DNA from: Muribaculum sp.
GTDB taxonomy: Bacteria > Bacillota > Clostridia > Lachnospirales > Lachnospiraceae
DNA length: 64,000 bases
Direction of reading: 5' to 3'
NCBI GenBank assembly: GCA_023663505.1
Contig: JAMPHH010000003.1
Location: forward strand, 1-64,000
The position numbers and the translations under genes were made by a program. Under the pieces are notes generated by a model. That model worked only from the letters and a program-made list of their open reading frames with translations. It was not told the DNA's origin and searched no databases. Positions within the stretch are counted from its first letter, which is position 1, and every line of letters begins with the position of its first letter. Positions 40,911 through 51,015 of this stretch are shown one piece after another.

Positions 40911-42893
40911 ATGAAAGAGCTTGAATTTAACTTATTACGGGATATAAAAGAAATGGAGCTAGAGACATATCCCGAAATCTGGTTTGAAATGGAAGAATAT
41001 CAACTGGCTGTCAGTGCCTTGGAGCAAAACGGATATGTTTACAACTGCGTAATAACCGAAAAAGGTCATGACGAGCTTGAGAAACATAAGGTAGACAACG
41101 CTATTATTATGGCTGCGGGTTACAGCGCACGGTGTATGCCGTTGTCCAGCGTGTTGCCCAAAGGCTTATTCCGTGTAAAAGGTGAAATATTAATCGAAAG
41201 AGAGATAAAACAGCTTCACGATGTTGGCATTAAGGAAATCATAGTTGTGACGGGTTATCTCAGGGAAAAATTTGAGTATCTGAAAGATAAATTTAACGTC
41301 AGACTTGTCTATAATGCTGATTACGACAAATATAACAACATGTCTTCTTTGTATGCTGCACAGGATTATATGAAGAACTCGTTTATTCTTTGCTCTGACA
41401 ACTATTATGAGAAAAACATATTTCACAGATATGTGTTTTGTCCATATTATTCTTGTGTGTATTCCGAGAAATTCTGTGATGAATATTGTGTGACCAGCGT
41501 TTCTGAAAATGGTGATATCAATGGTATACGCAGGGGAGGTGACCATGCTTGGTATACGATTGGGGACTGTTATTTTGACGCAGATTATTCCAATAAATTC
41601 AAGATGCTGATGAATGATGAATGGTCTAATCTGAATACCCGCGAAATGCTTATGGATGATTTTCAGATTAGGCATTTGGATGTATTGCGTTTTAAAAAGA
41701 AAGAGCGTATTGAGAATAGCATTTTAGAATTTGACACTCTAGAGGAAATCAGGGTGTTTGATGAGGAATTTGTAAAATTTGAAAAAGAAAACTTTGATGT
41801 GAATAATAACGAAGTTAATCATGTTTTGGCTAAATATTCGAAAATAAACTCCTATCATTCTGTTCCGACAGAACAATTGAGCGGAAGACTTCATCTTAAT
41901 GAAAATCTTTTCGGTCCATCACCGAAATGCCTTGACGTGCTAAAAGAGATTACGATTGAAGATCTATATTTGTATGATCTTACACGCAAAGATGAATTGG
42001 TAGATGCCATTGCAAAAGACACCGGTATATCTGGCAACAATATCTTTGTGCACAATGGTTCCTCTGAAGTGATCAAATCCATATGCAGTATCTTGTTGAA
42101 TGAAAACGATGTTATTTTAATTCCAACTCCCGGTTGGAGTTATTATAAGAGTGTGGCAGATGCTAAATTTGCCAGATGCGTTAGCTATGAAGTAAAAGAA
42201 GGTAAAGCATCTTATGAATATGATATTGATGATGTTATGTCCAAAGCTCGAAAAAATCTTCCTAAGCTAATTGTAATAACATCACCGCAAATGCCTACAG
42301 GATGTGAAATATCTCATGATGACATTGAAAAAATCATACGGGAAAACCAGAATTCCATTATTATGCTCGATGAGGCATATTGGGGATATGAAGATTGCTC
42401 AAATATTTTTGAGAAGCATATAATCACAAAATATAATAACGTGGTAATTACGAGAACCTTTTCAAAATTTTATGGACTTGCAAATGTCAGAATAGGATAT
42501 GGTCTTTGTAGTTATCCGTTGAGAAGAACGATCGGTTTGGATCTTCCGTTATTCAGGGCAAGTAGTATTTCGAGAAAAATTGCAATAGCTGCGCTCACGG
42601 ATGTGGAATATTATGACAAAATGCGAACGGAAACCAAACAGGTAAGGGATTGGTTTATTAATGAACTAAATAAGCTGGAGGATGTAACTGCATATAAAAC
42701 TGGATCCAACTTTGTGTTTATAAAACTCAATAATGCAGATGCTGACAGGGTTCGCGTGTTTATGGAGGAAAACGGTATATTAATTCGTCTCTTTACAGCC
42801 AAAGATGCTCTGCGGCTAAGGATAACTATCGGTCCCAAAGATATTATGGAAAGGGTTCTTCTTCAGCTGCGTCTTGCCCTTAAGTGTGCATGA
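40911..42893 (+). CDS. Fusion of LicC-like cytidylyltransferase and class I/II aminotransferase
   Basis: 660 residues. The first 60 look like a small helical or winged-helix domain. About 62-285 is LicC-like: AIIMAAGYSARCMPLS, PKGLF, IIVVTGYLREKFEYL, LCSDNYYEKN. About 305-660 is a PLP enzyme related to histidinol-phosphate aminotransferase: RLHLNENLFGPSP, NGSSEVIKSI, SPQMPTG, MLDEAYWGYED, and the Schiff-base lysine in RTFSKFYGLAN with a later arginine in LRLRITIGP. The pairing suggests that an amino compound is made or deaminated and then CMP-activated for LicD, as in the AEP enzyme PntC, though that has a different transaminase type. Start ATG 40911 follows GGGAG. Confidence 0.85.
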   Translation: MKELEFNLLRDIKEMELETYPEIWFEMEEYQLAVSALEQNGYVYNCVITEKGHDELEKHKVDNAIIMAAGYSARCMPLSSVLPKGLFRVKGEILIEREIKQLHDVGIKEIIVVTGYLREKFEYLKDKFNVRLVYNADYDKYNNMSSLYAAQDYMKNSFILCSDNYYEKNIFHRYVFCPYYSCVYSEKFCDEYCVTSVSENGDINGIRRGGDHAWYTIGDCYFDADYSNKFKMLMNDEWSNLNTREMLMDDFQIRHLDVLRFKKKERIENSILEFDTLEEIRVFDEEFVKFEKENFDVNNNEVNHVLAKYSKINSYHSVPTEQLSGRLHLNENLFGPSPKCLDVLKEITIEDLYLYDLTRKDELVDAIAKDTGISGNNIFVHNGSSEVIKSICSILLNENDVILIPTPGWSYYKSVADAKFARCVSYEVKEGKASYEYDIDDVMSKARKNLPKLIVITSPQMPTGCEISHDDIEKIIRENQNSIIMLDEAYWGYEDCSNIFEKHIITKYNNVVITRTFSKFYGLANVRIGYGLCSYPLRRTIGLDLPLFRASSISRKIAIAALTDVEYYDKMRTETKQVRDWFINELNKLEDVTAYKTGSNFVFIKLNNADADRVRVFMEENGILIRLFTAKDALRLRITIGPKDIMERVLLQLRLALKCA

Positions 42894-42924
42894 ATCACTG
42901 TAAAATCAGGTGTGGAGGATGTAT

Positions 42925-44148
42925 ATGAACACAAACAACAATATTATGATTAGCATTATTGTACCTATATATAATGTGAAAGATTATCTGACAAAATGCA
43001 TAGAAAGTATTATTAACCAGACATATCAAAATTTGGAGATTATTTTAGTAGACGACGGATCCACGGACGGAAGCGGTCAAATATGTGATGCATATGCTGA
43101 AAAGGATTCTCGCATAGTCGTGATACATAAACAAAATGATGGAACTGTCGTAAGCGCTCGTAAAGTGGGTGCGAAGGCTGCAACGGGCGATTATGTTATA
43201 GGGGTTGATGGCGACGATTGGATTGGAAGCACCAGAATTGAAACACTGGTAGCCCAAGGCACTACGTCAGACGCAGATATGATTTATTTAAACGGTCGCC
43301 ATATTCAATGGGGAGATGAATACACCTTAGAAGAACCCGACATTCGGTGCGGTGTTTATTCATCAAAGGAAATTTGTTCTTATCTGCAGGATACAGATGC
43401 TTGTTTTATCAGGAGAATATTCCCTTTAATGGGATGCTGGGGCATCAAGAGGGATTTAAATCTGAGAATACAGATGATGCTTGATAACCGCATTTTTACC
43501 TCTAGCGATCAGGTCTTTTTCTGGTTATGCCTGTTAGAAGCCCAAAAGATTGTTGTTCTGAGGGAAACAGGCTATTACTATGTCATGCGTGAGTCCTCCA
43601 TTACCCACGTGGCAGGCAGATGCACCCTGCAAAGCATATTGCTCGTTTACCAGTCTATTAAAGAAGGGTTGGATAGACACCACTGCGATATACAAATGTA
43701 CAAAAGATTACTTTTTATGACAACAAGAATGCTGCTTGAAACAGATTACGATATCTTTTACAGACATTCCAGTGACTTTCTTTATCCCTACTCTTCCATA
43801 AAAGAAGGCAGCCGGATTATTGTATATGGTGCAGGGCTTACTGGTATCAGGCTGATGCAAAGTATAACAAAAGACAATAGATATTCAGTTGCTGCGTGGA
43901 TAGACATGAATGTGAGGGATAAGGAGGTTGGAGGATTTTGTCCATGTTCTCCCGAACATATCAATAGTGTAAATTATGACTATATTGCAATTGCCATTCA
44001 AGATGCTGCTGTTTCTAGGAAAGTAAAGACATATCTTTTGGAAATGAATATAGCTGAATCTAAAATAGCCTGTATGGATCCAAAAGTTATTAATCAGGAT
44101 ATGCTGGAAACCTGTTTAAACAGTATAGCCAAAGATACTGTAATGTAG
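42925..44148 (+). CDS. GT2 glycosyltransferase with C-terminal Rossmann module
   Basis: 407 residues. GT2 domain: ISIIVPIYNVKDYL, IILVDDGSTDGS, GVDGDDW and YYYVMRESSITH up to about residue 270. Then IIVYGAGLTGIRLMQ begins the Rossmann module (about 295-385) with AWIDMNVRDKEVGGF. The ATG at 42925 follows GGAGG by six bases. Third gene of the plus operon. It probably extends the glycan that LicD decorates. Confidence 0.88.
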   Translation: MNTNNNIMISIIVPIYNVKDYLTKCIESIINQTYQNLEIILVDDGSTDGSGQICDAYAEKDSRIVVIHKQNDGTVVSARKVGAKAATGDYVIGVDGDDWIGSTRIETLVAQGTTSDADMIYLNGRHIQWGDEYTLEEPDIRCGVYSSKEICSYLQDTDACFIRRIFPLMGCWGIKRDLNLRIQMMLDNRIFTSSDQVFFWLCLLEAQKIVVLRETGYYYVMRESSITHVAGRCTLQSILLVYQSIKEGLDRHHCDIQMYKRLLFMTTRMLLETDYDIFYRHSSDFLYPYSSIKEGSRIIVYGAGLTGIRLMQSITKDNRYSVAAWIDMNVRDKEVGGFCPCSPEHINSVNYDYIAIAIQDAAVSRKVKTYLLEMNIAESKIACMDPKVINQDMLETCLNSIAKDTVM

Positions 44149-44205
44149 ATTGGAGAACACAATGGTTATTTTGACTGATGATTTTAGAAAGTGGGAACTA
44201 GGCTT

Positions 44206-45444
44206 ATGAAGAAGGTAGTTTGCTATGGAATCGGATTTAATTTTAACACGTTTATGAGATATGGCGATTTAAATGATTTTGAGATTGTTGCATTAGTGGA
44301 TTCCTATAAACACGGGAAAAAATACAATAAATGGCTTATTAAGCACCCCGATGAAATAAAGGATATTATTTATGATGAGATATACTTGTTCGTGATCGGC
44401 AATGCAAAGGAAGAGATTATAAATTATTTGACAGATGAACTTCAAATAGAACGGCTAAAAATTCGGTGTACTTATGAATTGAATCAGCGCTATCTCATAG
44501 GAAGCTGCAATTTCACCAAATACCGTTATGTAATGTTCACAGACGCTCAGGAATTTTTAAATTATCCTTATGATGATCTGTGTGCCAGAAATGATTTCCT
44601 TATGACAGGGATAATGGATCAGGAAGAACAATGGGTGTATGATGGAAAGACCTTTGACAAAGAAATAATATTTATTTTTCGTGATCATTGTTATAAGAAT
44701 TTTAATACATCGAACTTTATTATTTATGTAAAACAGAAATATCCGTATAGCAAAATGGTGTTAGTCATTAGTGACTCCATTGATGGTCAATATGGTCGAT
44801 TAGAAGAATACGGAAGTGATTATGTAAACAAAATTAAAAACACTTTTGACCTGGTAATGACATACCATTCTAAAGAAGCGCATAAATACGGACTCACATA
44901 CTATCAACAGACTTATCCATTAGGGGGGGCGGACGGTTTCTTGGAGCGGTCAAGATGCCAATCCAAGACTCCTTCTTATGACGTGCTGTTTTTGGGACGC
45001 GCAAAAGACAGGCTCGAACTTATCCACAGAACTTTTATTCATTTAAAAGAAAACGGAGTGACCTGTCGGTTTTGGATAGCTGATGTCAATGAAGAAGACC
45101 AGTTGCAAGACGAGGATATTACATATAATACGCGACTGCCCTATAAGGATTATCTCAATGAAATCCCACACTGTCGTTGTATTCTAGAAATATGCAAGCA
45201 CGGAAACGAAACGTCATATCGTTATGCGGAGGCCATCGTTAATAACAAAAAGTTAATTGTCAATGACGCAGCGTGTAAAAACAAAAAATATTATTGTGAG
45301 GATTTTATGCAATATATATCCAAACCAGAAGATATTGATTGTCAGTGGATCAAGAATGAATGTATCGTGGACTATCAATATAAGAATGATTTTTCGCCCG
45401 AAAACTTTTTGCTTTTTTTAGAACATGAACTGTCACATACTTAG
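44206..45444 (+). CDS. Putative GT-B glycosyltransferase with N-terminal Rossmann module
   Basis: 412 residues. The first 95 are the Rossmann module (KKVVCYGIGFNFNTFM, ALVDSYKHGKKYN). The rest has a pattern of cytosolic GT-B enzymes such as CgeB-like and eukaryote-style capsule transferases: LVMTYHSKEAHKYG, VLFLGRAKDRLELIHRTF, RLPYKDYLNEIPHCRCILEI and SYRYAEAIVNNKKLIVND. No membrane segments. Start after AGGCTT is only modestly supported. The glycosyltransferase call rests on fold-level pattern and context. Confidence 0.65.
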   Translation: MKKVVCYGIGFNFNTFMRYGDLNDFEIVALVDSYKHGKKYNKWLIKHPDEIKDIIYDEIYLFVIGNAKEEIINYLTDELQIERLKIRCTYELNQRYLIGSCNFTKYRYVMFTDAQEFLNYPYDDLCARNDFLMTGIMDQEEQWVYDGKTFDKEIIFIFRDHCYKNFNTSNFIIYVKQKYPYSKMVLVISDSIDGQYGRLEEYGSDYVNKIKNTFDLVMTYHSKEAHKYGLTYYQQTYPLGGADGFLERSRCQSKTPSYDVLFLGRAKDRLELIHRTFIHLKENGVTCRFWIADVNEEDQLQDEDITYNTRLPYKDYLNEIPHCRCILEICKHGNETSYRYAEAIVNNKKLIVNDAACKNKKYYCEDFMQYISKPEDIDCQWIKNECIVDYQYKNDFSPENFLLFLEHELSHT

Positions 45445-45526
45445 GGTTAAACCTATTATATGGTGATGCAGGGTAGTGCTCTAAGACACATTGTGTTGGG
45501 TTGTAGGACTGAGAGAGGATAGACGT

Positions 45527-46306
45527 ATGAAAGTAGTAATTTTAGCGGGTGGTTTTGGGACAAGGATTTCAGAAGAAAGTCTCTTAAAACCCAAACCGAT
45601 GATTGAAATTGGAGAAATGCCCATTTTGTGGCACATTATGAAAGGTTATTCACATTATGGTTTTAATGATTTTGTGATTTGTGCAGGTTACAAGCAATAT
45701 GTCATAAAGGAATGGTTTGCCAATTATTTTTTGCAAAAAAGTGATATTACATATGATTTTACTACGGAGAGTCGAAATATGATTATTCATGACAGCTACA
45801 TAGAGCCATGGAAAGTCACCGTTGTGGATACCGGCTTGAATACACTCACGGGGGGGCGGATAAAGCGGGTGAAAAAGTATTTGGATGACGAACCTTTTAT
45901 GGTAACATACGGCGACGGTGTGGCAAACGTGGATATTGAGCGTCTGGTTGATTTTCATAGGGAACAGGGGAGACTTATGACATTGACAGGTGTTTTGCCG
46001 GAGGGGCGATTTGGTACAATGGATATGGATGAGAATGGAGGTGTTTTAGCGTTTCGTGAGAAGGGCAGAAAAGACAGCGGATGGATTAACGGAGGTTTTT
46101 TGGTGTGTAATCCGAAAGTACTGGATTATATTGACGGTGATGAGATTATGTTAGAAAGGGAGCCCATGGAGAGACTGGCAGCAGAGGGTAATCTTGCATG
46201 CTATAAGCACAGAGGTTTTTGGCAGTGCATGGACACTTTGCGTGATAAAAAAAGGCTGGAGGAATTATGGTACTCCGGTCAGGCACCGTGGAAAATATGG
46301 GAATAG
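45527..46306 (+). CDS. rfbF: Glucose-1-phosphate cytidylyltransferase
   Basis: 259 residues, full length: VVILAGGFGTRISEESLLKP, KPMIEIGEMPILWHIMKGY, VTYGDGVANVDI and GWINGGFLVCNP are the RfbF marks. It makes CDP-glucose from CTP and glucose-1-phosphate, the first step to CDP-3,6-dideoxyhexoses. The ATG at 45527 follows GAGAGGATAGACGT. It is 18 bases before rfbG. Confidence 0.95.
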   Translation: MKVVILAGGFGTRISEESLLKPKPMIEIGEMPILWHIMKGYSHYGFNDFVICAGYKQYVIKEWFANYFLQKSDITYDFTTESRNMIIHDSYIEPWKVTVVDTGLNTLTGGRIKRVKKYLDDEPFMVTYGDGVANVDIERLVDFHREQGRLMTLTGVLPEGRFGTMDMDENGGVLAFREKGRKDSGWINGGFLVCNPKVLDYIDGDEIMLEREPMERLAAEGNLACYKHRGFWQCMDTLRDKKRLEELWYSGQAPWKIWE

Positions 46307-46324
46307 AATTAATCCAAAAGGAAT

Positions 46325-47389
46325 ATGAAAATGAATTTTTCGATAGATTTTTATAAAAATAAAAGAGTTTTTATTACAGGGCATACCGGTTTTAAAGGAA
46401 CATGGCTATGCAGGATGTTAGTAAATGCCGGGGCAGAGGTAACGGGATATGCGCTAGCGTCTCAGAAAGAGGAACTATTTGAATTGGCCGGGCTATCGGG
46501 AAGAATGGTTTCCGTGATTGGAGACATTAGGGATTATGAACATTTGAAAACCGCCTTTGACGATGCGGCACCGCAAATTGTAATGCATTTGGCGGCTCAG
46601 CCGCTTGTGCGGGAAGGATATCAACATCCGGCATACACTTACGAAACAAATGTGATGGGAACTGTGAATATATTGGAATGTGTTCGAAACAGTGATTGTG
46701 TGAAGTCTTTTTTGAACGTGACCACAGACAAAGTCTATCGGAATAGGGAATGGGTTTGGGGATATCGGGAGAACGAAGAATTGAATGGGTTTGACCCATA
46801 TTCCAATTCAAAATCCTGCTCGGAGCTTGTGACATCTTCTTATCAAAATAGCTTTTTTCTCAATAGTGAGGTGGCCATATCCACAGTGCGGGCAGGTAAT
46901 GTGATTGGTGGCGGGGATTTTTCCAAAGACAGAATCATTCCGGATTGTGTGAGAGCCGCCTTGAAGGGCGAGACTATTGTAGTTAGGAATCCTTTTTCCA
47001 TACGACCCTATCAACATGTGTTGGAACCTTTGTATGTTTACCTGATGATCAGTGCATGTCAATATGAGGAGAGGAGGTATGCAGATTGTTATAACGTAGG
47101 ACCAGATGACGCGGAATGTCTGCAGACGGGAGCATTGGTAGATTTGTTTGTCTCTAAGTGGGGACAAGATCTTCAATGGAAGAATGTATGTGAACCAAAC
47201 TCTGTCCATGAGGCTAATTTCCTGAAGTTGGACTGCTCTAAACTGAAAAGCACCTTTGGTTGGATGCCGCACTGGAATCTTGAAACAGCAGTTGAAAAAG
47301 TAGTGGAATGGACAAAATGCTGGCAGGCTGGAGGTAATATTCCTATGGTTATGGATGAACAGATTTCTTCTTTTTTAAGAGGAGATTGA
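46325..47389 (+). CDS. rfbG: CDP-glucose 4,6-dehydratase
   Basis: 354 residues: VFITGHTGFKGTWLCRML, MHLAAQPLVREGYQHP, NVTTDKVYRNREW, YSNSKSCSELV for the Tyr-Lys pair, and VRAGNVIGGGDFSKDRIIPD are diagnostic for RfbG. It converts CDP-glucose to CDP-4-keto-6-deoxyglucose, using bound NAD. Second of the pathway genes in order. Confidence 0.95.
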   Translation: MKMNFSIDFYKNKRVFITGHTGFKGTWLCRMLVNAGAEVTGYALASQKEELFELAGLSGRMVSVIGDIRDYEHLKTAFDDAAPQIVMHLAAQPLVREGYQHPAYTYETNVMGTVNILECVRNSDCVKSFLNVTTDKVYRNREWVWGYRENEELNGFDPYSNSKSCSELVTSSYQNSFFLNSEVAISTVRAGNVIGGGDFSKDRIIPDCVRAALKGETIVVRNPFSIRPYQHVLEPLYVYLMISACQYEERRYADCYNVGPDDAECLQTGALVDLFVSKWGQDLQWKNVCEPNSVHEANFLKLDCSKLKSTFGWMPHWNLETAVEKVVEWTKCWQAGGNIPMVMDEQISSFLRGD

Positions 47390-47457
47390 TATACAAAAAA
47401 ATAGCGAGTCAATTCTTTAAATTTCGATTTTTAGAACTGACAGATTGTGAGGAAAGT

Positions 47458-48531
47458 ATGAAAAATATTGCACAAAAATTACACAAAGACAGGGACGAAA
47501 TTTTAAGGTTTTGCAGACGCCATTCACAAATTCATGTGTATGGCGCAGGGGAAGTAGGAGCTGCTATATTGCGCTATCTCATGGAGGAAAATATCAAGGT
47601 GTGCAATGTATTTGTCAGCCCGGGTAATACTATCAAACAGACATCTGTGCTTGATACTCCTGTAAAATGGATTGATAAAGAACACTTGCGCGATGGCGAT
47701 GGTATTATTATAGCGGTATGGGACGGATACTATGATCAAATATTGAGTGTATTGGATGAGATGGGTGTCAAAGAGGAGGATGTGTACTTACAGCGTATTT
47801 ATCCTGATCGAATCTGGCAAACACTTAGAAAGACTAATTTAAAGTTTGTAGAAGATGAAAATGCAAACGGTTTCTTCAAACAATACACAGAGTTGGACTG
47901 CCTTGGGAAAGCATATGGCACGGATAAGAGCAGTTTGTGGCATAATTATCTCAATAAATATGAGTTTTTTTTGAAACAAATGAAACATGAGTCTATAAAT
48001 GTACTTGAACTTGGGTGTTTTCATGGGGGCAGCATGAAGATGTGGAAAGACTATTTTGTGAATGCACAGATTTATGCGGTAGATATTGACGAGGAATGCC
48101 GTAAATATGAGGAAAACAGATGTCATGTACTGATTAAAGATTTGAGTAGTGAGCAATCATTGGAAGAAATTACGAAGTTGGAACCTTCCGTAATCATAGA
48201 TGATGCGTCACACATGACTTCCCATCAAGTTAAGGCGATATATCATCTTCTTCCTTGCTTAAAACCAGGGGGGGTATACATACTGGAAGATTTGGGAACC
48301 AATTTTATTACATATTCAACGCGTCGGTATCAGGATTCCGTTGTTTCGGGTTATGAGTTTTGTAAGGCAATGGCTGATGTGATTACCAGTGGAGAACAAT
48401 TGAGTATTGAAACAATGCAGCCCTTTTGTGTTCCGTTGAAAGAGGAAATTGAATTTTGTGCCGGACAGATAGAAATGATTTCCTTTATGGATGAGAGCTG
48501 TGTGCTTGTGAAAAAGTATAGGGTGGATTAA
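47458..48531 (+). CDS. Rossmann module fused to class I SAM methyltransferase
   Basis: 357 residues. About 22-110 is the Rossmann module (IHVYGAGEVGAAILRYL, WIDKEHL). About 135-357 is a methyltransferase with YGTDKSSLWHNYLNKYEFF, VLELGCFHGGSMKMWKDYF and VIIDDASHMTSHQVKAI, the layout of MycE/CmcI-like sugar O-methyltransferases that use a metal at the DDASH site. The ATG at 47458 follows GAGGAAAGT. Being among CDP-sugar genes, it may O-methylate a sugar of the same glycan. Confidence 0.8.
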   Translation: MKNIAQKLHKDRDEILRFCRRHSQIHVYGAGEVGAAILRYLMEENIKVCNVFVSPGNTIKQTSVLDTPVKWIDKEHLRDGDGIIIAVWDGYYDQILSVLDEMGVKEEDVYLQRIYPDRIWQTLRKTNLKFVEDENANGFFKQYTELDCLGKAYGTDKSSLWHNYLNKYEFFLKQMKHESINVLELGCFHGGSMKMWKDYFVNAQIYAVDIDEECRKYEENRCHVLIKDLSSEQSLEEITKLEPSVIIDDASHMTSHQVKAIYHLLPCLKPGGVYILEDLGTNFITYSTRRYQDSVVSGYEFCKAMADVITSGEQLSIETMQPFCVPLKEEIEFCAGQIEMISFMDESCVLVKKYRVD

Positions 48532-48591
48532 AAAATCCTTATGGAAACAAAAGATGGTTCAAGAAATGCTTTGATGTGTGGGAGGATTTAG

Positions 48592-49611
48592 ATGAAAATT
48601 TTAGTGGTTGGCGGATGTGGATTTTTAGGATCTAATTTAGCAGCCTATGGAATTAAATCAGGACATGATATAGCTGTATTTGATAATCTGTCGAGAACTG
48701 GCGCGGCGAAAAATTTAACTTGGCTTGAAACAATCGGGGAGTTTCGATACATCCATGGGGATACAAGGAATCGCAATGATGTTGATGTCGTGATCAGAGA
48801 TGGAAAATTTGACGCAGTTTTTCATTTGGCGGGGCAGGTTGCAATGACAACATCTATTGTGGATCCATATAAGGATTTTCAGACCAATGCCATGGGAACA
48901 TTACACGTACTGGATGCTATAAGAAAATATAGCCCGAATACGGTGATGATGTTTTCTTCTACAAATAAAGTTTATGGGGATTTGGAACAGTATCATTATC
49001 AGGAGGCGGATAAGCGCTATATCTGTACAGAGTGGCCCAATGGATTTGACGAGTCTATACCACTTGATTTTAGATCACCATACGGTTGTTCTAAGGGTGC
49101 TGCAGATCAATATATGTTAGATTATTCAAGAATCTATGGTATTAAGACGATTGTGTTTAGACACTCTTCTATGTATGGGGGAAGACAATTTGCTACTTAT
49201 GATCAAGGCTGGGTAGGCTGGTTTTGTAGCAAAGCTCTTGAAAAAAAGCAGAATGCAAATTGTGAGCCGTTTACGATATCCGGAAATGGAAAACAGGTAA
49301 GAGATATTTTACATGCCGAGGATATGATCGAATTATATTATACAGCACTGCGCCATGCAGATGAGATTTCGGGGGAAGTATTTAATATTGGCGGTGGTAT
49401 GGAGCAATCGCTTTCACTGTTGGAATTATTTGAATTGTTGGAGGAGGCGCTGGATATCAAACTGACATACCGACAACTCCCCCCGCGTATAAGCGATCAG
49501 AAAGTTTTTGTAGCAGATATCAGCAAAATCAAGCAGGCAATTGACTGGAAGCCGAAAGTAACGGCAAAAGAAGGGATTGCTAAGATGTTGAATTGGATGA
49601 GAAACTTTTAA
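48592..49611 (+). CDS. CDP-sugar epimerase, RfbE (CDP-tyvelose 2-epimerase)-like
   Basis: 339 residues of the extended SDR family: ILVVGGCGFLGSNLA, VFHLAGQVAMTTSI, SSTNKVYGD, the YGCSKGAADQYMLDY catalytic pair and FRHSSMYGGRQFATYDQGW, which matches RfbE-type CDP-paratose/tyvelose 2-epimerases closely. It may invert C2 of a CDP-dideoxyhexose; a role on another CDP- or UDP-sugar is possible. It is in the plus operon between methyltransferase and glycosyltransferase genes. Confidence 0.8.
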   Translation: MKILVVGGCGFLGSNLAAYGIKSGHDIAVFDNLSRTGAAKNLTWLETIGEFRYIHGDTRNRNDVDVVIRDGKFDAVFHLAGQVAMTTSIVDPYKDFQTNAMGTLHVLDAIRKYSPNTVMMFSSTNKVYGDLEQYHYQEADKRYICTEWPNGFDESIPLDFRSPYGCSKGAADQYMLDYSRIYGIKTIVFRHSSMYGGRQFATYDQGWVGWFCSKALEKKQNANCEPFTISGNGKQVRDILHAEDMIELYYTALRHADEISGEVFNIGGGMEQSLSLLELFELLEEALDIKLTYRQLPPRISDQKVFVADISKIKQAIDWKPKVTAKEGIAKMLNWMRNF

Positions 49612-49645
49612 GATTAAGGAAAGAAGTTAAATGGAGGTTGAGCAT

Positions 49646-50959
49646 ATGATTACTTTTGAGGAGGGTGAACTTGAAATTGCGATGGTCACCTATAACCGCT
49701 GCGAGTTTGTGGCAGACTGGCTGGATATCTGTTATGAGGACATGCGAAAAAGAAATATTCATTTTAGTATTTATGACAGTAGTACCAATGATGATACAGA
49801 ACTCTATATCAAGCGGTTTAAAGAAGAACACTTGAATACGGACATAGAATTTCATCGTATAGATTCGGAATATCTTTTGGGAATGAAGCCACTATTGCCT
49901 TTAATGCAGTCTGCATCAAAGTATGTGTGGGTGGCAGGTGACTCAAGATATTGGGATTACGAGATGCTGGATCGCGAAGTCTTTCCTCGTATAAAACAAA
50001 ATATGGATTGTATCGTATTGTATGTGAACGGATGTGACGAAAATATTGAAAAAATATATACAAATATGCAGGAATTTGTGAACACGGCATTTATTTCCTT
50101 GACATGTATAGGGGCGACTATTTATAAAACCTCCGTTTTTGAACCGTTAAAGAAGGACAGAAGCCTGCGAATAAAATCCGATGAAAAATACGGGAACAAT
50201 TATGCATTTGGATGGCTGGGATATTTTCTGGAAGCACTGCTATCGCAAGAACATAGAACGTTCTATTCTATCACAAAACCGCCTGTTATCATAAGAAGTG
50301 ATGAAAAAAAATGGTCTTGGGGGAAAAGATATTGTCAGTGCTGGGTTAAAGATCTGCTGGATATTTTGGACGGCATAGCTTATAAATGCAAGGGGACGGA
50401 TCAGATTGCGAAGGATGCTTGGCTGTATATTAGCTTGGACGATCCTCAGAACTGCTACTTTGCCAGAAAAGAAGGTGATTTAACTCCTCAAACCTACGAA
50501 AAATATATGCGGAACGGGATGCTGGATCGGTGTTCCAGACATGTTGACAGGCTGGAACGCTTTGCATATGCCGGCGATGAAGAATTAGACGAATTGCTGA
50601 AACGTGAAATGGAAATGGTGGATCGACAATTTCAGGAATTGTGTCAACAGAACATAGAAAGAATTCGCAGGGAATCCAAAGGATGTTCGGTGTGGATATA
50701 TGGTGCAGGAGTCGGTGGAAAGATATTGAAAGAATGTCTAAAGGGAGCAGGTATTCCAATACAGGGATTCCTTGATAGACAGGCAAAACAGATTGGAGTC
50801 ATTGATAATATTCCTGTTCAGACTGTGGATGAGACAAGTTTAGAGGATGCATATGTAATTATCAGTATGCGTACTTTCTCCAGTTATTGTGCGAATGTAT
50901 TATTACAGGCTGGGATGTCAAGAAACCGCATTTTTTATCCTGTGGTAGATTGTTTCTAA
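49646..50959 (+). CDS. GT2-like glycosyltransferase with C-terminal Rossmann module
   Basis: 437 residues. IAMVTYNRCEFVADWLDI and FSIYDSSTNDDT replace the more usual GT2 start, and VWVAGDSRYWDYEML is the likely metal motif; a divergent GT2. From about residue 350, CSVWIYGAGVGGKILKECLK and GFLDRQAKQIG form the Rossmann module. The ATG at 49646 follows GGAGG by eight bases, better than the ATG at 49631 that overlaps that site. Probable sugar transferase of the dideoxyhexose glycan. Confidence 0.75.
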   Translation: MITFEEGELEIAMVTYNRCEFVADWLDICYEDMRKRNIHFSIYDSSTNDDTELYIKRFKEEHLNTDIEFHRIDSEYLLGMKPLLPLMQSASKYVWVAGDSRYWDYEMLDREVFPRIKQNMDCIVLYVNGCDENIEKIYTNMQEFVNTAFISLTCIGATIYKTSVFEPLKKDRSLRIKSDEKYGNNYAFGWLGYFLEALLSQEHRTFYSITKPPVIIRSDEKKWSWGKRYCQCWVKDLLDILDGIAYKCKGTDQIAKDAWLYISLDDPQNCYFARKEGDLTPQTYEKYMRNGMLDRCSRHVDRLERFAYAGDEELDELLKREMEMVDRQFQELCQQNIERIRRESKGCSVWIYGAGVGGKILKECLKGAGIPIQGFLDRQAKQIGVIDNIPVQTVDETSLEDAYVIISMRTFSSYCANVLLQAGMSRNRIFYPVVDCF

Positions 50960-51015
50960 CAAACTGAATCTCATAATGCGGAACCATGGGGAATTCGGAA
51001 TAGGAGGAGTTGATT

